In this document: positions 26,784 to 34,981 of the stretch, piece by piece
How the letters are laid out: every line of letters begins with the position of its first letter
Numbering within the stretch: the first letter of the stretch is position 1
IMG/VR virus record: IMGVR_UViG_3300034072_000318
Coordinates: 1 to 45,692 of that record
Strand: one strand, 5' to 3'
Source of the DNA: a virus
Length of the DNA: 45,692 bases
Program-made: the position numbers and the translations under genes
The notes under the pieces: model-generated
What the model saw: the letters and a program-made list of their open reading frames with translations, nothing else
Database searches by the model: none
What the model was told of the DNA's origin: nothing

Positions 26784-27062
26784 TTATTCCCAGGAGCTAC
26801 CCTTCATTCTATTTTCTAAATATTTGTCATCCCCCGTTAAATCAAATAGAAGGGCCATTAGACGGTTGCAATCCTCATGCTTCCAGTAGAAGTAGCATTT
26901 GTTGTCTTTGACGCCGTGGCAATTTCCTAGCTGTTTTTCTAGGTATTCTACAGTCCATCTTAAAGCGCCATTTGCCATAGCGACATCATCATAAAAATTT
27001 TGAAATTCTAAACGAGCTGCATTCATATATCGAGTAATTTGATCGATATATATTTTATTCAT
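26784..27062 (-). CDS. hypothetical protein
   Basis: 92 residues, helical N-terminus (MNKIYIDQITRYMNAARLEFQNFYDD) with a few Cys near the middle. Tight overlap (8 nt) with the previous gene. Function unknown. Confidence 0.6.
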   Translation of the reverse strand: MNKIYIDQITRYMNAARLEFQNFYDDVAMANGALRWTVEYLEKQLGNCHGVKDNKCYFYWKHEDCNRLMALLFDLTGDDKYLENRMKGSSWE

Positions 27063-27258
27063 TTTCTTCCTGAGGAGTATAGGATGGAGCGGGACCTAAT
27101 AGATATCCCTGATCATGATATTTGATCATCTTTTCTACTTCCTCCGCCCCTACTAATTTGCTGGCGATAATAGTCATAACATCGTAAATACGGTGTAGCA
27201 TAATGTAATTAACCATATCTAGATTTTGTGAGAGATCTTCTCTATTTTCTTCAGTCAT
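27055..27258 (-). CDS. hypothetical protein
   Basis: 67 residues, acidic N-terminus and helix (LVGAEEVEKMIKYHDQG), Pro-rich C-terminus. Overlaps neighbours at both ends. Confidence 0.55.
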   Translation of the reverse strand: MTEENREDLSQNLDMVNYIMLHRIYDVMTIIASKLVGAEEVEKMIKYHDQGYLLGPAPSYTPQEENE

Positions 27259-27361
27259 TTGGTCTACCTATATCTTCCCAGAATTTTTCACGACCCATTT
27301 GGTCTGTTTCTTTTATTACACCGCCATCAGTTTCTTCCGACGGCTTCTTCCATTCTTCCAT
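27251..27361 (-). CDS. possible 36-residue protein
   Basis: MEEWKKPSEETDGGVIKE start, acidic; fills the gap between 27327 and 27258 and overlaps both. No clear ribosome site. Weakly supported. Confidence 0.35.
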   Translation of the reverse strand: MEEWKKPSEETDGGVIKETDQMGREKFWEDIGRPND

Positions 27362-27533
27362 AAAGATCCAACCCTATCTCTTTCTTATAATCACATGAAA
27401 GGCAGTATAGGTAAATTTTATCATCAAATGTTTGATTAGGCATCAAAAGGCCTTGATCTAATGGACAATCCATTTTTGATACAAGGCCCTGTGACGCTAG
27501 ATCTAAATATTTGGACACAATCTGTATCCTCAA
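27327..27533 (-). CDS. small Cys-containing protein
   Basis: 68 residues from TTG 27533 with TAGGAG upstream. CPLDQG and YCLSCDYKKEI provide three Cys, perhaps a zinc site. Probably in one unit with the lysozyme-like gene before it. Confidence 0.5.
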   Translation of the reverse strand: MRIQIVSKYLDLASQGLVSKMDCPLDQGLLMPNQTFDDKIYLYCLSCDYKKEIGLDLYGRMEEAVGRN

Positions 27534-27545
27534 TTTATCTCCTAA

Positions 27546-28121
27546 CTAGTGTGGAAATTGTGAAACCAATTTCTTAGCTTTGCTAATCGAGTTTGGCCAA
27601 GATGACCAGTCGACTCCGCCTTTAGTCATATAATACGTTATCTCTGCGTTAATTACTGGATCAAATAATAGTACATTTGATCTCAGGTCGAATTTCTCTT
27701 TGCGATCTACACCCAGGTTTCCCAGCATATTGATCTGAAAAATTCCGTAGGAACTGTCTCCAGTATTCCTGTTACCGTTGTATGCCATTGGTCGTCCATT
27801 GGACTCTGCTTTGGCAATACCCCAAGCCATTTTAAGGGCTTGTCCTTCAAATCCTACAGCTTTGAGTAGTTGCAGCAACTCTTTGTCTGTAAGCATTTCT
27901 GAAGGTTTGTACACAGTGTTGCTGAATTTTTCCAGCGTTTCTTTCTTCAGTTGTTTTGCTTGTAGTTTTTGTTCTTTCACCGAAATTACTTGCGGTTCTT
28001 GAACTAAAGCTTCTGCGCTTGGCATCGGCGAAGGCTGGACTCCGAATAGGAACAATGTTATCATTCCTATAGCAGTCCAACTATGAGCCACGTCGCTCAG
28101 CTTTTGTTTGATATTCTCCAT
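27546..28121 (-). CDS. secreted lysozyme/transglycosylase-like protein
   Basis: 191 residues from ATG 28121 after AAAGGAGG. A hydrophobic anchor or signal (about 15-37) precedes a helical linker and a lysozyme-like SLT domain: catalytic Glu in AKAESNGR (E106), SYGIFQIN (124-131) and GNLG. It should cleave glycan strands outside the membrane, perhaps for DNA entry or lysis. In-frame start 28184 lies inside the promoter palindrome. Confidence 0.75.
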   Translation of the reverse strand: MENIKQKLSDVAHSWTAIGMITLFLFGVQPSPMPSAEALVQEPQVISVKEQKLQAKQLKKETLEKFSNTVYKPSEMLTDKELLQLLKAVGFEGQALKMAWGIAKAESNGRPMAYNGNRNTGDSSYGIFQINMLGNLGVDRKEKFDLRSNVLLFDPVINAEITYYMTKGGVDWSSWPNSISKAKKLVSQFPH

Positions 28122-28151
28122 TGGGGTTTCCTCCTTTAGAGATAACGAACT

Positions 28152-28173
28152 ATAATAGTAGCATTGTTTGACA
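28152..28173 (-). promoter_or_regulatory. box promoter TGTCAA-N10-TATTAT
   Basis: The lysozyme promoter has the same geometry as the early set. The box is one arm of the 28168-28184 palindrome; 30 nt to ATG 28121. Confidence 0.6.
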
Positions 28174-28184
28174 AAACGTGTCAA
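28168..28184 (+). promoter_or_regulatory. palindromic operator-like site
   Basis: TTGACA-AAACG-TGTCAA, perfect 6-bp arms, midway between divergent lysozyme-like and glycosyltransferase genes. May bind a dimeric regulator. Confidence 0.5.
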
Positions 28185-28205
28185 GCCAGTCGACCAGAAA
28201 ATTTT

Positions 28206-29195
28206 ATGATAATTTCATTTTCAACACCGATTATTAATATGAAAACCAATAACGGTTATGGTCATGCTGGCACAAAAATAGTTGATTCTCTAAAAGAATT
28301 AGGACATACTGTCGGATTCCAAACTCCAAAATCTCCTGTTCAATTAAATTTTTCTCAACCAGATTATTTTAAGTTGCATCGCAATCAGTATCAAATAAGT
28401 TACACTCCATGGGAATCAACTGTAGTGCCAGAAAGATGGCGTGAATCACTAAGTTTAGTTGATGAAATATGGACAACATCTGATTGGTGTGCAAATGTTT
28501 TTGAAGATAACGGATACAGGGATGTTCGTGTTTTTCCACATGGAATAGATCCTATTTGGTCGCCCCGCCGTCGTCGTGAAAGTGATGTTATAAAGTTTTT
28601 GCATGTCGGCGAGCCAGCGCCACGGAAGGCGGGCCAAATGGTGGTTGACGCTTTTACAAAACTTTTTGGTAACGATCCGAGGTATTCTTTAACACTTAAA
28701 GTATTTAAACATAATACTACTAGAATATATAATAATTATATAGATAAAAATATATTAGGTTTACCAAATGTCTTATATAATAATATATATATAATAGATA
28801 AAGATATGACTACTGAAGAATTAGTCAAATTGTATCATGAACATGATGTACTTGTATATCCTTCATATGGAGAAGGATTTGGGTTTATTCCATTACAAGC
28901 ATTAGCTACAGGTATGCCAACAATTTGTACAGATGGTTGGGCACATTATGATCAATATATAGGTCCATTAAAGTTAAAGTCGGAATTGATAGATTCTCCA
29001 TGGCCATTTCCACATGAAGGAAAAGTATTTGAACCAAACTATAAACATCTACTTGAACTTATGAGAGATGTATCAATTAACTTTAAAGCTTATTCTGGAT
29101 ACTACTACGCCCAGTCAACTAAAATTCATGAAGATTACAATTGGTTACAGTTGACCAATAATGCATTTGATCATGTCTTTAAAAAGTTTTCTTAA
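28206..29195 (+). CDS. glycosyltransferase (GT4/GT-B type)
   Basis: 329 residues from ATG 28206. GT-B features: HVGEPAPRKAG (about 133-143) and YPSYGEGFGFIPLQALATGMP (E223-x7-Q231, where the usual second Glu is Gln). The NTP-sugar donor should bind the C-terminal domain. Phage GTs modify DNA, teichoic acid or surface glycans. The Gln substitution may alter or reduce activity. No -10 box is seen near the start. Confidence 0.8.
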   Translation: MIISFSTPIINMKTNNGYGHAGTKIVDSLKELGHTVGFQTPKSPVQLNFSQPDYFKLHRNQYQISYTPWESTVVPERWRESLSLVDEIWTTSDWCANVFEDNGYRDVRVFPHGIDPIWSPRRRRESDVIKFLHVGEPAPRKAGQMVVDAFTKLFGNDPRYSLTLKVFKHNTTRIYNNYIDKNILGLPNVLYNNIYIIDKDMTTEELVKLYHEHDVLVYPSYGEGFGFIPLQALATGMPTICTDGWAHYDQYIGPLKLKSELIDSPWPFPHEGKVFEPNYKHLLELMRDVSINFKAYSGYYYAQSTKIHEDYNWLQLTNNAFDHVFKKFS

Positions 29196-29200
29196 ACCAC

Positions 29201-29229
29201 TTCCCTCTATAAATAAAGTTTGCTAGAAT
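29201..29229 (+). promoter_or_regulatory. promoter TTCCCT-N17-TAGAAT (extended -10)
   Basis: TGCTAGAAT gives an extended -10 (hexamer 29224-29229); the -35 region is TTCCCT. It precedes the reductase gene with a 52-nt leader. Confidence 0.5.
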
Positions 29230-29281
29230 AAGACTCTATCTAATTTTTAAATTTAACCGCAAGGCGGAGAAAAGGTGCTAT

Positions 29282-31216
29282 ATGTCAAGAGTTATTGAAA
29301 ATCCATACGAAAATTTTATTGCGTTATCCAGATATGCAAGATGGATGCCAGATGAGAATCGTCGTGAAACATGGGGAGAAACTGTAGATCGTTATTTTAA
29401 CTTCATGTTAGATCATCTTAAAAATAACTTCAACTATATCCCAGACGCAAAAGTTGTTGATGAATTAAAGAATGCTGTGTATGACAGAAATGTTATGCCT
29501 TCAATGAGAGCAGTAATGACTGCAGGTGCCGCTCTTGACAGAGACCATGTTGCAGGATATAACTGCTCATTTGTTCCAGTAGATAATCCACGATCATTTG
29601 ATGAAACTATGTATATTCTAATGTGTGGAACTGGTGTTGGATTTTCTGTTGAATACAAGTATGTTAATAAACTTCCTGCCGTCCCCGAATCATTTGAGAA
29701 ATCAACAACTGTGATTGTAGTTGAAGATTCAAAGACTGGATGGGCAAAGGCTTATCGTGAACTTCTTGCAATGCTTTGGGCAGGACAGATCCCAGCTATT
29801 GATGTATCAAAGCTTCGTCCAGCAGGTGCACGTCTTAAGACAATGGGAGGCCGTTCATCAGGACCTCAGCCATTAATTAATCTTTTTGATTTTACAATCG
29901 CAAAGTTCAAAGCAGCAGCAGGTCGTCAATTAAAGCCAATTGAAGCGCATGACATCATGTGCAAGATTGGAGAAGTTGTTGTAGTTGGCGGCGTTCGTCG
30001 TTCTGCTATGATTTCACTTTCTAACATTAACGATATCGAAATGGCGGCAGCAAAGTCAGGTAACTGGTGGGAGAATAATTCTCAGAGGGCTTTGTCAAAT
30101 AATTCAGTAGCATATTCTCGTAAACCAGAAATGGAACAGTTTATTGCGGAATGGAAGAACCTATATGATTCTAAATCGGGAGAACGAGGCATATACAATG
30201 TGGCTGCTGCTCAAAAGCAGGCAGCAAGATGGGGACGTAGAGACCCTGAAATCCATTATGGAACAAACCCATGTTCAGAAATCATTCTCAGACCTTATCA
30301 GTTTTGCAACCTTTCTGAGGTTGTAATTCGTGCAAACGATACAAAGAAAGATATTCAGAGAAAAGTTGAATTAGCTACAATTCTTGGAACATGGCAATCA
30401 ACTCTTACAGACTTCAAGTATCTTCGTAAAATATGGAAAGATAACACAGAAGAAGAGCGATTGCTAGGAGTATCAATAACTGGCCAGTTTGGTCATAAGC
30501 TAATGTCTGGCAAGGAAGGTCTAGATAAGTTGGGGGCATTCCTAAATGAAATGCGTGATAATGCTAGAGCAACTAACAAGGATGAAGCAGCAAAGATTGG
30601 AATCAATGAGTCTGCAGCAATTACTTGTGTTAAGCCATCAGGAACTGTTTCACAGTTAACTGGCGTATCTTCAGGAATGCATGCATGGCATTCTCCATAC
30701 TACATTCGTACAGTTCGTGGAGATAAGAAAGATCCCCTATCAACATTTTTAAAAGAGGTCGGAATCCCATATGAGGATGACTTCATGAAGCCAAACGATA
30801 CTTATGTATTCTCATTTCCAGTAAAAGCACCAGAAGGTGCAATTGTTCGTGATGACCTTACAGCAATTGATCATTTGAATACATGGCTTGTATATCAGCG
30901 TGAATGGTGTGAACATAAACCATCTATTACAGTATCTGTTAAAGAAGATGAATGGATGGAAGTTGGTGCTTGGGTGTATAAGCATTTTGATGAAGTATCA
31001 GGTATTTCATTTTTGCCCCACTCGGAGCACTCATATCGACAGGCCCCATACCAGCAAGTAACTGAAACTGAATACTTAGAACTTCTTGCAAAGATGCCGT
31101 CATCTATTCGTTGGGAAGATTTATCTTTCTATGAGACAGAAGATGGGACAAGCGGAACTCAAACCCTTGCCTGCACATCAGATGGGAATTGCGAGATTGT
31201 AGACATTTCCGCTTAA
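29282..31216 (+). CDS. nrdJ: adenosylcobalamin-dependent ribonucleoside-triphosphate reductase (class II, monomeric type)
   Basis: 644 residues. Active-site features match the Lactobacillus RTPR: C95 in AGYNCSFV, then N329-P-C331-S-E333 and C342 in FCNLSEV, with the same 11-residue spacing between the second and third Cys. VKPSGTVSQL..SSGMH follows. The tail ACTSDGNC provides the shuttle cysteines. It supplies dNTPs for phage replication and needs cobalamin from the host. It is about 95 residues shorter than typical RTPR. Confidence 0.92.
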   Translation: MSRVIENPYENFIALSRYARWMPDENRRETWGETVDRYFNFMLDHLKNNFNYIPDAKVVDELKNAVYDRNVMPSMRAVMTAGAALDRDHVAGYNCSFVPVDNPRSFDETMYILMCGTGVGFSVEYKYVNKLPAVPESFEKSTTVIVVEDSKTGWAKAYRELLAMLWAGQIPAIDVSKLRPAGARLKTMGGRSSGPQPLINLFDFTIAKFKAAAGRQLKPIEAHDIMCKIGEVVVVGGVRRSAMISLSNINDIEMAAAKSGNWWENNSQRALSNNSVAYSRKPEMEQFIAEWKNLYDSKSGERGIYNVAAAQKQAARWGRRDPEIHYGTNPCSEIILRPYQFCNLSEVVIRANDTKKDIQRKVELATILGTWQSTLTDFKYLRKIWKDNTEEERLLGVSITGQFGHKLMSGKEGLDKLGAFLNEMRDNARATNKDEAAKIGINESAAITCVKPSGTVSQLTGVSSGMHAWHSPYYIRTVRGDKKDPLSTFLKEVGIPYEDDFMKPNDTYVFSFPVKAPEGAIVRDDLTAIDHLNTWLVYQREWCEHKPSITVSVKEDEWMEVGAWVYKHFDEVSGISFLPHSEHSYRQAPYQQVTETEYLELLAKMPSSIRWEDLSFYETEDGTSGTQTLACTSDGNCEIVDISA

Positions 31217-31222
31217 TAGGCG

Positions 31223-31228
31223 TATAAT
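31223..31228 (+). promoter_or_regulatory. -10 box TATAAT before the small holin-like gene
   Basis: TATAAT follows the nrdJ stop by 6 nt. The leader then forms two hairpins: TAGGG-GAAA-CCCTA (31234-31247) and CTGGGCA/TGCCCAG (31253-31269). Confidence 0.6.
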
Positions 31229-31233
31229 ATAAA

Positions 31234-31269
31234 TAGGGGAAACCCTAAATTCCTGGGCACCGTGCCCAG
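31234..31269 (+). promoter_or_regulatory. 5' leader with two hairpins ahead of the Shine-Dalgarno sequence
   Basis: A GAAA-tetraloop stem and a GC-rich stem end just before AAGGAGGT (31272-31279). They may stabilise the mRNA or tune translation of the next gene. Confidence 0.45.
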
Positions 31270-31284
31270 ATAAGGAGGTCTTTG

Positions 31285-31515
31285 ATGAATCAAGATCTTA
31301 ATAATGATGGAAAGGTAACAATGCAGGAGAAAATTCTAGCAGCGTTAGCAAGCTATGGTCGTCACTTTTTAGGTGCCGCCATTGCCCTATACATGACTGG
31401 CAATACTGACCCAGGAGATTTAATTAAGGGTGGTATAGCAGCATGCTTGCCAGTTATTTTGAAGGCTCTAAATCCAAACGAATCTTCATTTGGTTTTACA
31501 AAACCGCAAGCATAA
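31285..31515 (+). CDS. small membrane protein with EF-hand-like start (holin-like)
   Basis: 76 residues from ATG 31285 after AAGGAGGT. N-terminal DLNNDGKVTMQEK resembles an EF-hand loop. Two hydrophobic segments follow (about 27-42 and 47-64). The form fits actinophage holins. A second holin candidate beside the one at 328. Confidence 0.5.
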   Translation: MNQDLNNDGKVTMQEKILAALASYGRHFLGAAIALYMTGNTDPGDLIKGGIAACLPVILKALNPNESSFGFTKPQA

Positions 31516-31537
31516 TTTAATAGGTTAATTAGGATAG

Positions 31538-31568
31538 CTCCTATGCTAAAATAGGCATAGGAGTTTTC
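31538..31568 (+). terminator. intrinsic terminator with -10 box in its loop
   Basis: CTCCTATGC / GCATAGGAG, 9-bp perfect stem, followed by TTTTCC. The 8-nt loop contains TAAAAT preceded by TGC, an extended -10 box for the tail-gene unit. Confidence 0.7.
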
Positions 31569-31590
31569 CTATTTAGGAGATTTTCGGCAA

Positions 31591-31938
31591 ATGGCAGTAC
31601 AAAAAAATTGGGAAGTAGACCAAAACACTACTTTCACATTCGTGATAGAGTATAAAGATCCAGACGATGATCCAATTGATCTAACTGGAGCTTCCGCAAA
31701 GTTGCAGGTCCGTGATACAAAAGGCGGATCTAAATTAGCATTTACTCTAACATCTCCATCTGGCGGAATTACAATAGATGCTCCTAACGGTAAGCTAACC
31801 GTTAGAATGACACCAACTCAAACAAATAAATTGTTTTATCCAAAGTCTTCTTACGATTTAATGCTTACCGATTCTAATGCAGTTAAGACAAAACTCATAG
31901 AGGGTTTCCTAACTCTTAGTAGATCGGTGACTATTTAA
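31591..31938 (+). CDS. baseplate/tail beta-sandwich protein
   Basis: 115 residues with the conserved beta pattern NTTFTFVIEYKDPDDDPIDLTGA, AKLQVRDTKG and SYDLMLTD found in phage tail and baseplate domains (BppU-N-like). First gene of the fibre region. Confidence 0.65.
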   Translation: MAVQKNWEVDQNTTFTFVIEYKDPDDDPIDLTGASAKLQVRDTKGGSKLAFTLTSPSGGITIDAPNGKLTVRMTPTQTNKLFYPKSSYDLMLTDSNAVKTKLIEGFLTLSRSVTI

Positions 31939-32393
31939 TGGCAGAGAATAAAGTAGTAGTTAACGAAACAGTAAATAATGTAGTAGTAGCAACTCCAGGT
32001 CCTCAAGGACCTAGAGGTAAAACTATTTTAAATGGTTCAGGAGCTCCTTCAAATAATTTAGGTCTTGAGGGAGATTTTTACTATAACACAGCAACTACAG
32101 AATTTTATGGCCCAAAGCTATCAGATACAACTTGGTCTGGCGCAACAATCATCACCTTATTCCAAGAACCTACGGATTTCGCTTTTTCATATTCTTGGGA
32201 AATAGGTCAGGTTACAGGTCCAGTATCTGGAATATATTCACTTCCGATCACGCATAATATGGGGTTTTATCCAAATGTCACAGTAAAGACTAGCGCTGGC
32301 GACATATTGGAAACTGGAATAGATTATAATAGTATTAATCAAATAACACTGACAATGGCTCAACCGTTTTCAGGGACAGCGTACCTGTCGTAA
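31938..32393 (+). CDS. tail fibre protein with collagen-like motif
   Basis: 151 residues: N-terminal PGPQGPRG collagen-like repeat, then a GDFYYNTATTEFYGP fibre motif. The C-terminal half is beta-rich. Coupled to the previous gene by TAATG. Confidence 0.65.
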   Translation: MAENKVVVNETVNNVVVATPGPQGPRGKTILNGSGAPSNNLGLEGDFYYNTATTEFYGPKLSDTTWSGATIITLFQEPTDFAFSYSWEIGQVTGPVSGIYSLPITHNMGFYPNVTVKTSAGDILETGIDYNSINQITLTMAQPFSGTAYLS

Positions 32394-32402
32394 GGAGAAA
32401 AA

Positions 32403-34142
32403 ATGGCAAGATTATTCGTAACTGGCATAAATCTCAACAAAAATGAGCTTTTAAATGCCAGAATCCAAAACCTCAGCTCTGCGCCGTCAAGCCCAGTAGC
32501 AGGTCAAATTTATTTCGATACAACAACAGCAGTCTTGTACTTCTACAATGGAACTGAGTGGGTGCCAGCCTCTGGTTCTACAGAAGTAATTCAAGATGTA
32601 ATTGGCTCGTCTGTATCTGGAGGAACAGGCTTAACCGCCACATACAATGATACTTCTGGTATCACAACAATTGATTTAGACAATACAGCAGTAACCGCAG
32701 CAAGCTATGGAACAACAGCAGCAAAGACTGCATCATTTACAGTAGATGCACAAGGTCGTTTAACCGCAGCTTCTGAGCAAGATATTCAAATTGCTACAAG
32801 CCAAGTTACAGATCTAGCAGAGTTTATTGATGACACTGTAGGAGATTCTGTAGCAGGACTTATTAAGGAAGGCGAAGGCATCGATGTAGTATATGATGAC
32901 GGCGCTGGAACTCTTACAATTTCTGCAGAAGATGCTACCTCAAGCAATAAGGGTATCGCATCTTTTAATTCAACAGATTTCACAGTATCAACTGGAGCAG
33001 TATCTTTAAATGCTGAGCGTGTAGAAGATATTGTAGGAAACCTAATAATTGGCGGAACAGGAATCGATGCAACATACACAGATGGAGCAGGAACTTTATC
33101 AATTGACATTGATTCTACAGTTACTACAAATTCTGGAACTCAAACATTAACAAATAAGACATTGGGTGCAGGCAATTCTCTTTCTGCCAACCTAGATGCA
33201 AATAATAATAAAATCACAAATCTCGCAGCTCCTACATCAAGTGGTGATGCTGTAAATAAAGCATATGTAGATGAAGTTGCACAAGGACTTGCTGCTAAGC
33301 CAGCAGTAGATGTTGCTACAACAGCAAATGTAACTGCTACATATAATAATGGAACTGCAGGAGTTGGAGCAACACTTACTATAGCAGCTACTGCAACTTT
33401 AGATATTGATGGAAAAACGTCATGGGTTCAGTACGACTCAGTTCTATTCAAGAATCAAACCAATAAGGTTGAAAATGGACGATATGTACTAACTACAGTC
33501 GGTGATGGATCAAACGCATGGGTGTTTACACGCTGTGGTCTTTGCGATCAAGCTAATGAAATTCCAGGTGCATACATATTTGTAACAGATGGAACTGCAA
33601 ACCACAATACTGGATGGGTTCTTTCTGTTGACAATCCAAATACATTTGTTGTTGGAACTGATAATATTGATGTTTATCAATTCTCTGGAGCGGGAACCTA
33701 TACTGCTGGAGCAGGATTAACATTATCTGGATCAGAATTTAGTGTAGATGTAACTCCAACTACAGGAAATGCTTCTCTTACAAACACAGGTGGAGCAGTA
33801 GAAGTAAAAGTAAATACAAATGATGGTCTTGAAGTAACAGCAAATGGTCTAGGAATTAATAATGGAACTGGATTAACATTTGCTGCAGGAGCCCTTGTAT
33901 TTGATACTGTAAATGGTTATGGAACTCGCAAGCTAGCATTTAATGTTGGCGACGGTTCAGCAACATCTTATACCGTAAACCATGCTCTTGCAACAAGAGA
34001 CGTAAGCGTTCATGTATACGAGAATGCATCACCATATGCACAAGTTGAAGCAGATGTAGAACATACAGATAGCAATAATTTGACTATTAAATTTGCTTCC
34101 GCCCCAACATCTGACCAATACAGAGTAGTAGTGGTTGGCTAA
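32403..34142 (+). CDS. tail fibre protein
   Basis: 579 residues. N-terminal fibre motif GQIYFDTTTAVLYFYNGTEWV (about 38-58), then repeated Thr/Ala/Gly-rich beta segments, NLDANNNKITNLA.PTS.GDA.NKAYVD (trimeric-fibre motif) and a C-terminal knob-like domain. AAGGAG before ATG. Confidence 0.8.
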   Translation: MARLFVTGINLNKNELLNARIQNLSSAPSSPVAGQIYFDTTTAVLYFYNGTEWVPASGSTEVIQDVIGSSVSGGTGLTATYNDTSGITTIDLDNTAVTAASYGTTAAKTASFTVDAQGRLTAASEQDIQIATSQVTDLAEFIDDTVGDSVAGLIKEGEGIDVVYDDGAGTLTISAEDATSSNKGIASFNSTDFTVSTGAVSLNAERVEDIVGNLIIGGTGIDATYTDGAGTLSIDIDSTVTTNSGTQTLTNKTLGAGNSLSANLDANNNKITNLAAPTSSGDAVNKAYVDEVAQGLAAKPAVDVATTANVTATYNNGTAGVGATLTIAATATLDIDGKTSWVQYDSVLFKNQTNKVENGRYVLTTVGDGSNAWVFTRCGLCDQANEIPGAYIFVTDGTANHNTGWVLSVDNPNTFVVGTDNIDVYQFSGAGTYTAGAGLTLSGSEFSVDVTPTTGNASLTNTGGAVEVKVNTNDGLEVTANGLGINNGTGLTFAAGALVFDTVNGYGTRKLAFNVGDGSATSYTVNHALATRDVSVHVYENASPYAQVEADVEHTDSNNLTIKFASAPTSDQYRVVVVG

Positions 34143-34144
34143 TA

Positions 34145-34618
34145 GTGGCTAGAAAGTTTTTAACTCCCGTCACCCCGCCTTCGCTGGCATCAGATCCAGC
34201 AAGCGGGGTAGCAGGAGCTATTTACTACAATACCACTTCAAATGTTTTAAAATTTTATAATGGAACCGAATGGACTGCAGTAGGTTCAGGCGGTGGTGGT
34301 GGAGAATTTTCTGGAACAGCAACAGGCATTCAAGCATTAGATACTGCTCCAAATTCTCCATCTCAAGGATCAATTTATTTCGATACAGCAGAAAATACAA
34401 TTAAAACTTATAATGGAACAATTTGGTATGATGTGGCTGGACCTAAAGAATTACTAGATCACCAGCACTATGCAGGAGAAGGATTAGTAAGGCATGTAGA
34501 CTATGGACAATATGTTTCTCAGTTAAATTATATTGTTTCAATGGATGGCGGAACCGCCAGCACATCCTATGCATCAGCACCAGACAATGATATAATAGAT
34601 GGTGGGTCAGCCTTATGA
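34145..34618 (+). CDS. small tail fibre protein
   Basis: 157 residues from GTG 34145. Contains two copies of the fibre motif (GAIYYNTTSNVLKFYNGTEW and GSIYFDTAENTIKTYNGTIW), then a beta tail. Its stop overlaps the HNH start. Confidence 0.65.
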   Translation: MARKFLTPVTPPSLASDPASGVAGAIYYNTTSNVLKFYNGTEWTAVGSGGGGGEFSGTATGIQALDTAPNSPSQGSIYFDTAENTIKTYNGTIWYDVAGPKELLDHQHYAGEGLVRHVDYGQYVSQLNYIVSMDGGTASTSYASAPDNDIIDGGSAL

Positions 34619-34980
34619 AAAAATGTAATGGACACGATTATGTACAAACTAACAATGGGCATCAAAATCATTGCCTGGAGTGCTATAAAGCATATCAAAG
34701 ACAATATGCCAGAAAGCTCAGAAAAAATTTGTGTAATATGATGGATCAATATAAGCTTGAAAAAGGATGTGCAAAATGTGGATACAATGAGCATCCAGCA
34801 GCATTAGAATTTGACCACATAGTTCCAGTTAGAACAAAAACTAAAAAAAGATATGGTTCTAGAAATAAAAAAGAATTTTTTAATATTATAAACGATTCAA
34901 ATATTCAAGTTTTATGTGCTAATTGTCATAGAATAAAAACTAGAGAAAATGGCGACTATTTAGTAGGGGAGGCTATATAA
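34615..34980 (+). CDS. HNH endonuclease in tail region
   Basis: 121 residues with CNGH...CLEC, CAKCGY and ALEFDHIVPV plus VLCANCHRIKT, a complete zinc-HNH pattern. It sits between tail genes on the same strand and overlaps the upstream gene by 4 nt. Probably a mobile homing-type endonuclease. Confidence 0.85.
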   Translation: MKKCNGHDYVQTNNGHQNHCLECYKAYQRQYARKLRKNLCNMMDQYKLEKGCAKCGYNEHPAALEFDHIVPVRTKTKKRYGSRNKKEFFNIINDSNIQVLCANCHRIKTRENGDYLVGEAI

Positions 34981-34981
34981 A

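Noticed and set aside
29230-29281. cobalamin riboswitch upstream of the B12-dependent reductase
   Set aside because: The leader is too short (about 50 nt) and no B12-box is seen.
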